Shown here: positions 35,794 to 46,763 of the stretch, piece by piece
Layout: every line of letters starts with the position of its first letter
How positions within the stretch are numbered: the stretch's first letter is position 1
The notes under the pieces: generated by a model
What the model was told of the DNA's origin: nothing
The model's database searches: none
The model's input: only the letters and a program-made list of their open reading frames with translations
Made by a program: the position numbers and the translations under genes
Origin: Mesorhizobium sp. CAU 1732
GTDB lineage: Bacteria; Pseudomonadota; Alphaproteobacteria; Rhizobiales; Rhizobiaceae
Direction: 5' to 3'
NCBI RefSeq assembly: GCF_039888675.1
Contig: NZ_JBDQQR010000001.1
Span: forward strand, 1,674,001-1,738,000
Length of the DNA stretch: 64,000 bases

Positions 35794-36177
35794 ATGATCG
35801 ACCATACCGGCATAGCCGTTTCCGATTACGCACGATCGAAGTCCTTCTATGACGCGGCATTCGGCGCGTTGGGCGGTTCGATGCTGATGCAGGTCCCGAC
35901 CGAATTCACCGGCGGCAAGCAGGTCGTGGGCTACGGCCGCGACAAGCCGGTCTTCTGGTTGCGCGAGGGCGGCGAGCCCGGTCCGGGCCGCCACGTCGCC
36001 TTCACTGCGCAGTCGCGCACGGATGTCGACGCGTTCTACAAATCGGCGCTGGCCGCCGGCGGCGCGGACAATGGCGCGCCAGGCCTGCGCCCGCACTACC
36101 ATGCCGATTATTACGGCGCGTTCGTGCTCGATCCCGACGGCAACAACATCGAAGCCGTCTGCCATCGGCCCGAATAG
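35794..36177 (+). CDS. VOC-family (glyoxalase/bleomycin-resistance fold) protein
   Basis: 127 residues, a single glyoxalase-type domain. MIDHTGIAVSDYARSKSFYDAAFGALGG is the typical first beta-alpha-beta unit with a metal-binding His; the last unit is YYGAFVLDPDGNNIEAVCH, with the usual Glu. Such proteins may be metal-dependent lyases, isomerases or dioxygenases, or bind drugs; which applies here cannot be told. AACAGGAGGAG forms a strong Shine-Dalgarno. It lies 100 bases after cysS. Confidence 0.88.
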   Translation: MIDHTGIAVSDYARSKSFYDAAFGALGGSMLMQVPTEFTGGKQVVGYGRDKPVFWLREGGEPGPGRHVAFTAQSRTDVDAFYKSALAAGGADNGAPGLRPHYHADYYGAFVLDPDGNNIEAVCHRPE

Positions 36178-36186
36178 GAGGAAGCG

Positions 36187-36272
36187 ATGAGCAAAAGCCA
36201 AATCAAGACAACAAGGTGCCGGCGCTCGCTCAATCATGTTCGCAGGCCCGTCCGGCACAAGGTCTCCGCGTC

Positions 36273-36276
<4 letters not shown>
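36187..36276 (+). CDS. Possible 29-residue basic peptide, coupled to the GFA gene
   Basis: An ATG at 36187 is preceded by a near-perfect AGGAGGAA Shine-Dalgarno and opens a 29-codon ORF of strongly basic composition (MSKSQIKTTRCRRSLNHVRR, then PVRHKVSAS). Its TGA overlaps the ATG of the GFA gene by the ATGA arrangement. It may be a translated leader that couples GFA synthesis to upstream ribosomes, or the remnant of a longer gene. No family recognised. Confidence 0.45.
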
Positions 36277-39327
<3,051 letters not shown>

Positions 39328-39448
39328 AGCGGTCGATCAACCAAAAACGATCGATCGATCAGAAAATTGCGATGGTGGATGCGCCATGCCCGCGTTACGA
39401 CGCGGCGAATGCGGTCGGCGCATAACCGCACAGGGAAGGCTGCGCGCA

Positions 39449-40372
39449 ATGCAGGATAGACCAGCTCCAACGCAGACAGTCGGCGGCGAACCGACCGACA
39501 AGGAGGCGACGCGGGGCTTCCTGTTCGCGCTCTCCGCCTATCTCCTGTGGGGATTGCTGCCGCTTTACATGAAGGCGGCGGCGCATATTCCCGCCATGGA
39601 AGTGCTGGCGCATCGCGTCCTGTGGTCGATCCCGATCGCCGGAATCGTGCTGCTGGTTCTCGGCCGCACAGCCGACATCCGCCAGGCGATCCGCTCGCCC
39701 CGGACGATGGCGATGGCGGCGGTGACGGCCGCCATCATCTCTGTGAACTGGGGCGTCTATGTCTGGGCGATCGCGGTCGATCGCACGGTCGAGACCGCGC
39801 TCGGCTACTACATCAACCCGCTCGTCACCGTGGCGCTCGGCGCTCTCTTTCTCGGAGAGCGTCTCGATCGCATGCAGATGATCGCCATCGGGCTGGCCAT
39901 CGCCGCGGTGCTGATCCTCACGATAGAGCAGGGCGGCCTGCCATGGGTGTCGCTGGTGCTCGCGTTTTCGTTCGCAGCCTATGGCTATCTGCGGAAGACC
40001 CTGCCGATCGGCCCAAGCCAGGGCTTTTTCCTCGAAGTGATGATCATCGCGCCGATCGCGCTTGCCTATGTCATGTGGCTGTGGTCGCGCGGCGAGGGGC
40101 ACTTCCTCGGCGACGGCGGAAATGTCGGCCTGCTGATGTTGGCAGGACCGGTCACCGCGATCCCGCTGATCCTCTACGCCTTTGGAGCGAAGTTGCTGCG
40201 CATTTCGACCATAGGCATCATGCAGTACATCGCGCCGACGATGGTCGCCTTCCTGGCGGTGTTCGTGTTCGACGAGCCATTCGGTACGGCACGGCTCATC
40301 GCCTTCGCGCTGATCTGGATCGCGCTTGCGCTTTATACGTGGTCGAAGTTCTTCGCCCGCAAGGCCGCATAA
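39449..40372 (+). CDS. rarD: RarD-like EamA/DMT-superfamily permease
   Basis: 307-residue inner-membrane protein with about ten hydrophobic segments, in the RarD branch of EamA transporters (GFLFALSAYLLWGLLPLYMK, MEVLAHRVLWSIP, SVNWGVYVWAIAVDRTVETALGYYINPLV). Function in other bacteria is loosely defined, with chloramphenicol resistance reported for some. The ATG at 39449 gives the normal N-terminus. It lies 121 bases after cimA; the gap contains a CGATCGATCGATC run. Confidence 0.9.
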   Translation: MQDRPAPTQTVGGEPTDKEATRGFLFALSAYLLWGLLPLYMKAAAHIPAMEVLAHRVLWSIPIAGIVLLVLGRTADIRQAIRSPRTMAMAAVTAAIISVNWGVYVWAIAVDRTVETALGYYINPLVTVALGALFLGERLDRMQMIAIGLAIAAVLILTIEQGGLPWVSLVLAFSFAAYGYLRKTLPIGPSQGFFLEVMIIAPIALAYVMWLWSRGEGHFLGDGGNVGLLMLAGPVTAIPLILYAFGAKLLRISTIGIMQYIAPTMVAFLAVFVFDEPFGTARLIAFALIWIALALYTWSKFFARKAA

Positions 40373-40389
40373 ACGCCCGCGCGAAAAGC

Positions 40390-41001
40390 CTAAAGCTTGG
40401 TGATGACCTTGGGGTCGCCTTCCGACGGCGTTCCGTCGGAAGCCGCCTCGGCGAGGATGGCCGGGACGATCGCAAGCGCTGTGTCGACCACGATCGGCTG
40501 CACCAGATGGCCGGTGTGAACGAAGCCCTCGGCGCGCATGTGGTCGAGAAGCGTCAGCATCGGATCCCAGAACCCGCCGATATTGGCGAAGACGATGGGC
40601 TTGCGGTGGCGGCCGAGTTGCGCCCAGGTCATGATCTCGACGATCTCTTCCAACGTGCCGATGCCGCCCGGAAGCGCCACAAAGGCGTCGGATTTCTCGA
40701 ACATCGTGTGTTTGCGCTGGTGCATGTCGTCGGTGACGATGAGGTCGTCGAGACGCCCCAGGGCCGCTTCCGTCGCCTCCTTGCTCATCAGGAAGCGCGG
40801 GATGATGCCGGTGACCTTGCCGCCGGCCTCCATGGTCCCCCTGGCGACTGCGCCCATGATACCTTTGGTGCCGCCTCCATAGACGAGGCGAAGGCCGGCA
40901 TCGCCGATGGCGCGGCCAAGTGCGTAGCCTGTATTGACGTAGACGTCGCTGCGGCCGGGCGAAGACCCGCAATAGACGCAGATGGATCGAATCTTGTTCA
41001 T
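40390..41001 (-). CDS. LOG-family protein (TIGR00730, predicted cytokinin-riboside phosphoribohydrolase)
   Basis: 203-residue Rossmann-like nucleotide N-glycosidase. Diagnostic motifs are SICVYCGSSPG at the start, GLRLVYGGGTKGIMG and the catalytic LPGGIGTLEEIVEIMTWAQLG. Family members split nucleoside 5'-monophosphates, such as AMP or cytokinin nucleotides, into base and ribose 5-phosphate; the lysine decarboxylase name in older annotations is wrong. Substrate here not known. ATG 41001. Convergent with rarD. Confidence 0.92.
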   Translation of the reverse strand: MNKIRSICVYCGSSPGRSDVYVNTGYALGRAIGDAGLRLVYGGGTKGIMGAVARGTMEAGGKVTGIIPRFLMSKEATEAALGRLDDLIVTDDMHQRKHTMFEKSDAFVALPGGIGTLEEIVEIMTWAQLGRHRKPIVFANIGGFWDPMLTLLDHMRAEGFVHTGHLVQPIVVDTALAIVPAILAEAASDGTPSEGDPKVITKL

Positions 41002-41112
41002 GCGTCGATTGGTGTATGGCCGGCCTGCGCGGGTCAAGCGTCTCAAGGGCTTTTTGTTGTAGCCACCTATAAAACGCGCTAGACGCAGGAAAAGGGTGGG
41101 AAGGACCAAATT

Positions 41113-42810
41113 ATGGTTGCTTGGGTCAAGGCGCTTCTGTTCGTGATCGGTGGTGTGACGGCTGCGGCCGGCACTGCCTATATGACGGGCCTGCTCGATC
41201 CGTGGCTTGGACGTGGTCCAGCCGTGGTCGCATCGGCTCCGCAAACGCCAGCGGAAGCACCGGCCGCTGCTTCTCAACCGGCTCCCGCTCAAGATGAGTC
41301 GCCCGCCGGGGACGAGGCTGCCGCGCCGCCCGCTGCCGAAGGCGAGGTTCCGCTTCCCGGCGATCCCTCGACGACCGACAAGCAGGCGCGTCTCACCCCG
41401 CCCACCTTCGATCTGCTTCGCGTCGAACCGGATGGCTCCGTCGTCATCGCGGGCAAGGGCGCTGCGGGTGCGCAAATCGAGATCCTCGAGGGCGACAAGG
41501 TCATTGCGAAGGCCGAGGCGAACGCGGACGGCGATTTCGTCGCCGTTCTGGACGAACCGTTGAAGCCGGGCGACTACCAACTCGCCTTGCGTGCGACGTC
41601 GCCCGACAGCGATACCGCCGTCTCCACCGAAACCGCGATCGTCTCCGTACCGGAAACCACCGATGGGCAGGTTCTGGCGATGGTCGAGCAGCCGGGCGCT
41701 CCGGCGCAACTCATCACCGTTCCCGAGGCGACGGGCGACGCCGCTGGCGCTGCCGGCGCTGGTGCAAGTGCCGCGTCACCGCAGCCTGCGCAGGGCGGGC
41801 AGGGCGAAACGCCACCCGCTGCGACTGCCGGTGCCTCGACCGGGCAAGATGCAGCGTCGGCTGAAACAGGCACAGGTCCTGACGCATCGACGTCCGGTGA
41901 AGCTCAAGTGGCCGCCGCACCGCCCGCAGGTGATAATGTCACGTCAAGCGAACAACAACCCGCAACGGGCTCCGTGGTGGTTGTCGAGGCGGTCGAGATC
42001 GAAGGCGGCACTATCTTCGTCGCCGGTGTAGCCGAGCCCGGCCGTACGGTCCGCGTCTATGCCGATGAAATCTTTCTCGGCGATGCACGCGCATCGGAGG
42101 GCGGACGTTTTCTGGTTGAGGCACAGCGCGACCTCGCGGTCGGCAATTACGTGATTCGTGCCGATCTTCTCGACGCGGACGGCACCGTCATTTCCCGCGC
42201 GGCAGTTCCATTCGAGCGTGAGCCGGGTGAATCGATCGCCGCCGTCGCGGCGCCCGCACAGCCGCAACCGGCAGCGAATGGCGTAACCGATGGGTCGGCA
42301 GCGCAGTCAGCCGGGGACACCCAGCAAGACGTTGCCGCCGGCGCACCGCCTGCCGCTTCTTCGGATACGCAAGCGGCTCCGACAGCGAGCGAGGATATCG
42401 CATCGGCTCCCGACGCGCAGCAACCCGCGCCGGCCAATCAGCCCGCCGCACCGGCAGCCGCCGGCGATGAAGCCCAGTCCGAAACGGATACCGAAATCGC
42501 CGCAGCGCCCGAAGCGGGCGGCAATGACGACGGATTGACCGCGCCAAAACTCCAGCGTGTCGATGGCGCTGTGATCATTCGCCGTGGCGATTCGCTCTGG
42601 CGTATTTCGCGCCGCGTCTACGGCATGGGCGTGCGCTATTCGACCATCTACCTCGCCAATCAGGATCAGATCCGCAATCCGGACAGAATCTGGCCGGGCC
42701 AGGTCTTCAGCGTCCCGCGTGAGACGGCGGAGGGCGAGGAGGCCGACATGGAGGCGATCGGCGAGCAGTCGGTGCTTCCCGGGACGGGCGCGGCAGCCGT
42801 CAACCAGTAG
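41113..42810 (+). CDS. Large LysM protein with Ig-like repeats and Ala/Pro-rich linkers
   Basis: 565 residues. An N-terminal hydrophobic helix (MVAWVKALLFVIGGVTAAAGTAYMTGLL) probably anchors it in the inner membrane. Two similar Ig-like units follow: about 95-180 (FDLLRVEPDGSVVIAGKGAAGAQIEILEGDKVIAKA) and about 290-380 (VEIEGGTIFVAGVAEPGRTVRVYADEIFLGDA). They are separated and followed by low-complexity Ala/Pro/Gln/Glu linkers. Residues about 500-545 are a LysM module (VIIRRGDSLWRISRRVYGMG, IRNPDRIWPGQVFSVP). The layout suggests a periplasm-spanning protein that reaches peptidoglycan. Similar proteins are common in rhizobia but, to my knowledge, poorly characterised. Confidence 0.85.
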   Translation: MVAWVKALLFVIGGVTAAAGTAYMTGLLDPWLGRGPAVVASAPQTPAEAPAAASQPAPAQDESPAGDEAAAPPAAEGEVPLPGDPSTTDKQARLTPPTFDLLRVEPDGSVVIAGKGAAGAQIEILEGDKVIAKAEANADGDFVAVLDEPLKPGDYQLALRATSPDSDTAVSTETAIVSVPETTDGQVLAMVEQPGAPAQLITVPEATGDAAGAAGAGASAASPQPAQGGQGETPPAATAGASTGQDAASAETGTGPDASTSGEAQVAAAPPAGDNVTSSEQQPATGSVVVVEAVEIEGGTIFVAGVAEPGRTVRVYADEIFLGDARASEGGRFLVEAQRDLAVGNYVIRADLLDADGTVISRAAVPFEREPGESIAAVAAPAQPQPAANGVTDGSAAQSAGDTQQDVAAGAPPAASSDTQAAPTASEDIASAPDAQQPAPANQPAAPAAAGDEAQSETDTEIAAAPEAGGNDDGLTAPKLQRVDGAVIIRRGDSLWRISRRVYGMGVRYSTIYLANQDQIRNPDRIWPGQVFSVPRETAEGEEADMEAIGEQSVLPGTGAAAVNQ

Positions 42811-42850
42811 AATCGCTCAGTTCGGCTTGAACCCGTTGCTTTGGGGGCAT

Positions 42851-42870
42851 TCATCGTATATCGACGATGA
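42851..42870. promoter_or_regulatory. Palindrome at the arsR start, probable ArsR operator
   Basis: TCATCGT (42851-42857) and ACGATGA (42864-42870) form a perfect 7-bp inverted repeat with a 6-base spacer, ending three bases before the arsR ATG. Position and length suit an ArsR-family operator. Binding there would block both transcription and, if the message starts nearby, ribosome access. Inference from position and symmetry. Confidence 0.5.
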
Positions 42871-42873
42871 ACG

Positions 42874-43227
42874 ATGAACTGTCAGCCACCCGTCAGCAAA
42901 CCCGGTCCGTTCGACGCCGATGACCGCAAGCTCATTGCCGAGCGGCTGTCGGCGCTTGCCCATCCTGCACGGATCGAGATTATCCAGCATCTCGCCGAAC
43001 GCGCCGCCTGCTGCAACAAGGATGTCGTGAGCCGCATGAATCTCGCGCAGTCGACCGTCTCACAGCATCTCAAGGTGCTGTTGGCGGCGGGGCTGATCCG
43101 CTACACGCCGGAGCGTCAGCGCTCCATGTATTCGCTCGACCGCGATGCTCTTGCCGGGGTGTCGGGCGCTCTCGGCAGTCTGGTCGATTGCTGCTGCGCT
43201 GCCCCGTCAGGCCGCGCGTCGGGCTGA
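42874..43227 (+). CDS. ArsR-family transcriptional regulator
   Basis: 117-residue winged-helix repressor. The DNA-binding part is LSALAHPARIEIIQHLAERAACCNKDVVSRMNLAQSTVSQHLKVLLAAGLI. Possible metal or redox ligands are the CC pair in AACCNKD at the start of the helix-turn-helix, where ArsR-type sensors often have Cys, and a CCC cluster near the C-terminus (VDCCCAAPSG). An N-terminal Cys (MNCQ) adds a further candidate. The ATG at 42874 has no Shine-Dalgarno, and the frame is closed by a stop at 42868, so a leaderless message is possible. The Atm1-type exporter follows by 24 bases and may be co-transcribed. Confidence 0.88.
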   Translation: MNCQPPVSKPGPFDADDRKLIAERLSALAHPARIEIIQHLAERAACCNKDVVSRMNLAQSTVSQHLKVLLAAGLIRYTPERQRSMYSLDRDALAGVSGALGSLVDCCCAAPSGRASG

Positions 43228-43251
43228 CCAACACATTTCAGGACCAAGACT

Positions 43252-45138
43252 TTGGCCGACAAGACCGTATCCGCCGATTCCGGCTCACTCGTCAGTACGC
43301 TGCGCAACCTGTGGCCCTATATGTGGCCGGCCGATCGTGCCGATCTCAGGATGCGGGTGGTCTGGGCGACCATATTCCTCGTCATCGCCAAGCTCATTCT
43401 CGTGCTGGTGCCCTATTTCTTCAAATGGGCGACCGATGCGCTGACCGGCGAGCTCTCCGCCCCGGACTACATCCCGCTGATCCTGATTGGACCGGTGATG
43501 CTGGTCCTCGCCTACAATGCCGTGCGGATCATCCAGCTCGGTTTCAACCAGCTCCGGGACGCACTGTTTGCGCGTGTCGGCCAGCACGCGGTGCGCCAGC
43601 TCGGCTACCGAACCTTCGTGCACATGCACAATCTGTCGCTGCGTTTCCACCTGGAGCGCCGCACCGGCGGCCTGTCGCGCGTCATCGAGCGCGGCGTGAA
43701 GGGCATCGAGACGATCGTCCGTTTCACGGTCCTGAACACGCTGCCCACGATCCTCGAATTCGCGCTGACTGCCGTGATTTTCGCGGTCGCCTATGGCTGG
43801 ATCTACGTCGCCATCATCGCCGCGACGGTGCTGCTCTATACGTGGTTCACCGTCTGGGCGAGCGACTGGCGCATCTCGATCCGCCGGGAGATGAACGACA
43901 GCGACACCGACGCCAACACCAAGGCGATCGATTCGCTGCTCAACTACGAGACGGTGAAGTATTTCAACAATGAGAAGCTCGAGGCCACCCGCTTCGACCG
44001 CTCGATGGCGCGCTACGAAGAAGCCGCGACCAAGACCTGGACCTCGCTCGGTTGGCTGAACTTCGGCCAGGGCGTCATCTTCGGCATCGGCATGGCGGCG
44101 GTGATGGCGATGTCGGCCTGGGAGGTTTCGCGCGGCACGCACACGATCGGCGACTTCGTCTTCGTCAACGCGATGCTGATGCAGCTTTCGGTGCCGCTCA
44201 ACTTCATCGGCTTCATCTATCGCGAGATCAGGCAGGGACTGACCGACATCGAGCAGATGTTCGACCTCCTCGACGTGAAGGAAGAGGTTTCGGACAAGCC
44301 GGACGCCAAGGCACTTGTCGTGCCGCAGGGAACCGTGTCTTTCGATGACGTGCATTTTTCGTATGATCCGAGCCGGCCGATCCTGAAGGGTGTGTCGTTC
44401 GAGGTGCCTGCGGGCAAGACCGTTGCGATCGTCGGTCCCTCGGGCGCCGGCAAATCCACCATCTCGCGGCTTTTGTTCCGCTTCTACGATATCCAGTCGG
44501 GCACGATCCGCATCGACGGGCAGGATGTTCGCGACGTGACGCAGGAGAGCCTGCGCGCCTCGATCGGCATGGTTCCACAGGACACGGTGCTCTTCAACGA
44601 CACCATCGCCTACAACATCCGCTACGGACGCCCGTCCGCGAGCGAGGAGGACGTGCAGCAGGCGGCCGATCTGGCGCAGATCGGCGAGTTCATCAAGCGC
44701 CTGCCCGACGGCTACAAGTCGATGGTCGGCGAGCGCGGGCTGAAACTGTCGGGTGGCGAAAAGCAGCGCGTCGCGATCGCACGGACCATCCTGAAGGCGC
44801 CGCCCATCCTGATGCTCGACGAAGCCACCTCGGCGCTGGATACGCACACCGAGCAGGAAATCCAGTCGGCGCTCGATCTGGTCAGCCGCGGCCGCACGAC
44901 GCTCGTCATCGCGCACCGGCTCTCGACGGTGATCGCCGCCGACGAGATCATCGTGCTCAAGGACGGCCAGATCGCCGAGCGCGGCCGTCATTCGCAACTG
45001 CTCGCCGCCCGTGGCCTCTACGCCGCTATGTGGGATCGCCAGCGCGAGGCGACGGAAGCCGAAGAAACGCTGCGCCGTGCCCGCGAGGACGACGAGCTGG
45101 GTGTCGTGGTGAGGCGCAGGACGCCTGAGATCGGTTAG
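43252..45138 (+). CDS. Atm1-type ABC exporter (heavy-metal/Fe-S-related)
   Basis: 628-residue half-transporter: transmembrane domain (about residues 20-330, six helices) then ATPase (about 350-590). ATPase motifs are GPSGAGKST (Walker A), LSGGEKQRVAIAR (signature), LMLDEATSALD (Walker B) and IAHRLS (H-loop), all intact. LSLRFHLERRTGGLSRVIERG and NYETVKYFNNE match the Atm1/HMT1 group, which exports glutathione conjugates or metal-glutathione complexes. The start appears to be TTG 43252 with AGGA upstream. ArsR with Cys clusters precedes it, suggesting metal-responsive control. Confidence 0.92.
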   Translation: MADKTVSADSGSLVSTLRNLWPYMWPADRADLRMRVVWATIFLVIAKLILVLVPYFFKWATDALTGELSAPDYIPLILIGPVMLVLAYNAVRIIQLGFNQLRDALFARVGQHAVRQLGYRTFVHMHNLSLRFHLERRTGGLSRVIERGVKGIETIVRFTVLNTLPTILEFALTAVIFAVAYGWIYVAIIAATVLLYTWFTVWASDWRISIRREMNDSDTDANTKAIDSLLNYETVKYFNNEKLEATRFDRSMARYEEAATKTWTSLGWLNFGQGVIFGIGMAAVMAMSAWEVSRGTHTIGDFVFVNAMLMQLSVPLNFIGFIYREIRQGLTDIEQMFDLLDVKEEVSDKPDAKALVVPQGTVSFDDVHFSYDPSRPILKGVSFEVPAGKTVAIVGPSGAGKSTISRLLFRFYDIQSGTIRIDGQDVRDVTQESLRASIGMVPQDTVLFNDTIAYNIRYGRPSASEEDVQQAADLAQIGEFIKRLPDGYKSMVGERGLKLSGGEKQRVAIARTILKAPPILMLDEATSALDTHTEQEIQSALDLVSRGRTTLVIAHRLSTVIAADEIIVLKDGQIAERGRHSQLLAARGLYAAMWDRQREATEAEETLRRAREDDELGVVVRRRTPEIG

Positions 45139-45235
45139 ATTTCCGAAAGACGGCGAAAGAGCCTATGAACCGGTTCGCGTTGCGGTGGAGGCGGCTTTTC
45201 TGTAATCAGGCCCCTCGACAGAAGTAGGAAGAGAC

Positions 45236-45934
45236 ATGAGTCTGGCTGACACGATCAAGAACGCTTTCGTGCCGATCAATCGGGAGGGATACCCCTTCAT
45301 TGCGGCCTTTGCCGGCGTGACCATCGTGCTTGGCATCTTCTCGACGCACCTGTTCTGGATCGGGCTGATCCTGACCGCTTGGTGCGCCTATTTCTTCCGC
45401 GACCCGCAGCGCATCACGCCTGTCGACGACCGGCTCGTCGTGAGCCCCGCCGATGGCATCGTCTCGGCGGTCGGACCCGCCGTCCCGCCGCGCGAACTGG
45501 GGCTCGGCTCCACCGAGATGACCCGCATCTCGGTTTTCATGAATGTCTTTTCCTGCCACGTGAACCGTTCGCCGGTGCGGGGCCGCATCACGACGATCGA
45601 ACATCGCGCCGGAAAGTTCTTGAACGCCGAACTCGACAAGGCAAGCGTCGAAAACGAGCGCAACGGCCTCGTCATCGATAGCCCGCATGGCAAGGTCGCG
45701 GCCGTTCAGGTTGCGGGACTGGTCGCGCGCCGCATCGTCTGCTGGACCGAGGCAGGCAACGACATCGGTGTCGGCGAACGCTTCGGCCTGATCCGCTTCG
45801 GATCGCGCGTCGACGTCTATCTGCCCGAGGGGGCGACCCCGAAGGTGGCGCTTGGCCAGACTTCGGTTGCAGGCGAGACCATCATCGCCGAGTTCGGCGC
45901 TCACGCGGTATCGCCGCTGGTCAGGATATCCTGA
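45236..45934 (+). CDS. psd: Phosphatidylserine decarboxylase
   Basis: 232-residue short-form PSD that makes phosphatidylethanolamine. An N-terminal hydrophobic region (about 22-52) is followed by [31 protein letters not shown] and the autocleavage site region [12 protein letters not shown], where Gly-Ser is cut to generate the pyruvoyl group. The AGGAAGAG Shine-Dalgarno supports ATG 45236. pssA begins four bases after the stop, so phosphatidylserine synthesis and decarboxylation are co-expressed. Confidence 0.95.
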   Translation: MSLADTIKNAFVPINREGYPFIAAFAGVTIVLGIFSTHLFWIGLILTAWCAYFFRDPQRITPVDDRLVVSPADGIVSAVGPAVPPRELGLGSTEMTRISVFMNVFSCHVNRSPVRGRITTIEHRAGKFLNAELDKASVENERNGLVIDSPHGKVAAVQVAGLVARRIVCWTEAGNDIGVGERFGLIRFGSRVDVYLPEGATPKVALGQTSVAGETIIAEFGAHAVSPLVRIS

Positions 45935-45938
45935 GCGG

Positions 45939-46760
45939 ATGGCACCGTTTCCACCCTACGAGCCGAATGGAACGCGACGTGAGCCGCGCTTGCGCGAAAT
46001 CCCGCTCCGGCTGCTCCTGCCCAATTTGATCACCATTCTGGCGATCTGCGCGGGTCTGTCGGGCATCAGGCTTGCGTTCGAGCTTCGCTTCGAAATCGCC
46101 GTGGCGATGGTGCTGACCGCCGCGCTTCTCGATGCGGTCGACGGCCGCGTTGCCCGCATGCTCAAGGCATCGTCGAAATTCGGCGCGCAGATGGATTCGC
46201 TGGCCGACGTCGTCAATTTCGGCGTCGCCCCCGCGCTGGTGCTCTACGTCTACATTCTGGACAATGCCGGCGCGTTCGGCTGGATCGCAGCACTTCTCTT
46301 CGCGATCGCCTGCTGCCTGCGCCTCGCGCGCTTCAACGTTATGCTGGAAGATCCCGACCGTCCCGCCTGGAAGGCCGACTATTTCGTCGGCGTGCCGGCG
46401 CCGGCGGGCGCGCTTCTCGTGCTCCTGCCCGTCTATCTGGGCTTCCTTGGCGTTCCCCTCAACACGACGAGCGCGTTCATCGCCAGCGGCTTCGTCGTGG
46501 CGATCGCCCTTCTGATGGTGAGCCGCCTGCCGGTCTATTCCGGCAAGTCGAGCGGCGCGCGCATCCGCCGCGACATCGTCATGCCGGCGATGCTGGGCGT
46601 CGTGCTCTATGTGGCGCTGCTGTTCAGCTACACATGGTACACGATGGCCTTGAGCGCGATCGCGTATCTGTTGGTTCTTCCGTGGGGTGTCCGCGCCTAT
46701 TCGAAGCGCGAGGCGAAGGAAGCCGCGCAGATCGAACCTGCCACGGACGAAGCACCGTAG
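45939..46760 (+). CDS. pssA: CDP-diacylglycerol-serine O-phosphatidyltransferase
   Basis: 273-residue membrane enzyme making phosphatidylserine, substrate of the neighbouring psd. The CDP-alcohol phosphotransferase motif is complete: DGRVARMLKASSKFGAQMDS, continuing LADVV. About eight hydrophobic segments are visible. ATG 45939 immediately follows the psd stop; the frame is open upstream into psd, but earlier starts would overlap it heavily. Convergent with the acyltransferase fusion gene, three bases apart. Confidence 0.95.
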   Translation: MAPFPPYEPNGTRREPRLREIPLRLLLPNLITILAICAGLSGIRLAFELRFEIAVAMVLTAALLDAVDGRVARMLKASSKFGAQMDSLADVVNFGVAPALVLYVYILDNAGAFGWIAALLFAIACCLRLARFNVMLEDPDRPAWKADYFVGVPAPAGALLVLLPVYLGFLGVPLNTTSAFIASGFVVAIALLMVSRLPVYSGKSSGARIRRDIVMPAMLGVVLYVALLFSYTWYTMALSAIAYLLVLPWGVRAYSKREAKEAAQIEPATDEAP

Positions 46761-46763
46761 AAT

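Noticed and set aside
39345..39362. CGATCGATCGATC run considered as a repeat array or CRISPR-like element
   Set aside because: Only a few tetranucleotide units with no spacer structure.
39395..40972. Minus-strand 525-codon frame opposite rarD and within the LOG gene in another frame
   Set aside because: Composition is of a shadow; the LOG protein in the adjacent frame and rarD on the + strand explain the region.
43285..44997. Minus-strand 570-codon frame opposite the Atm1-type exporter
   Set aside because: His/Asp/Arg-rich shadow with no domain; the + strand gene has complete ABC motifs.
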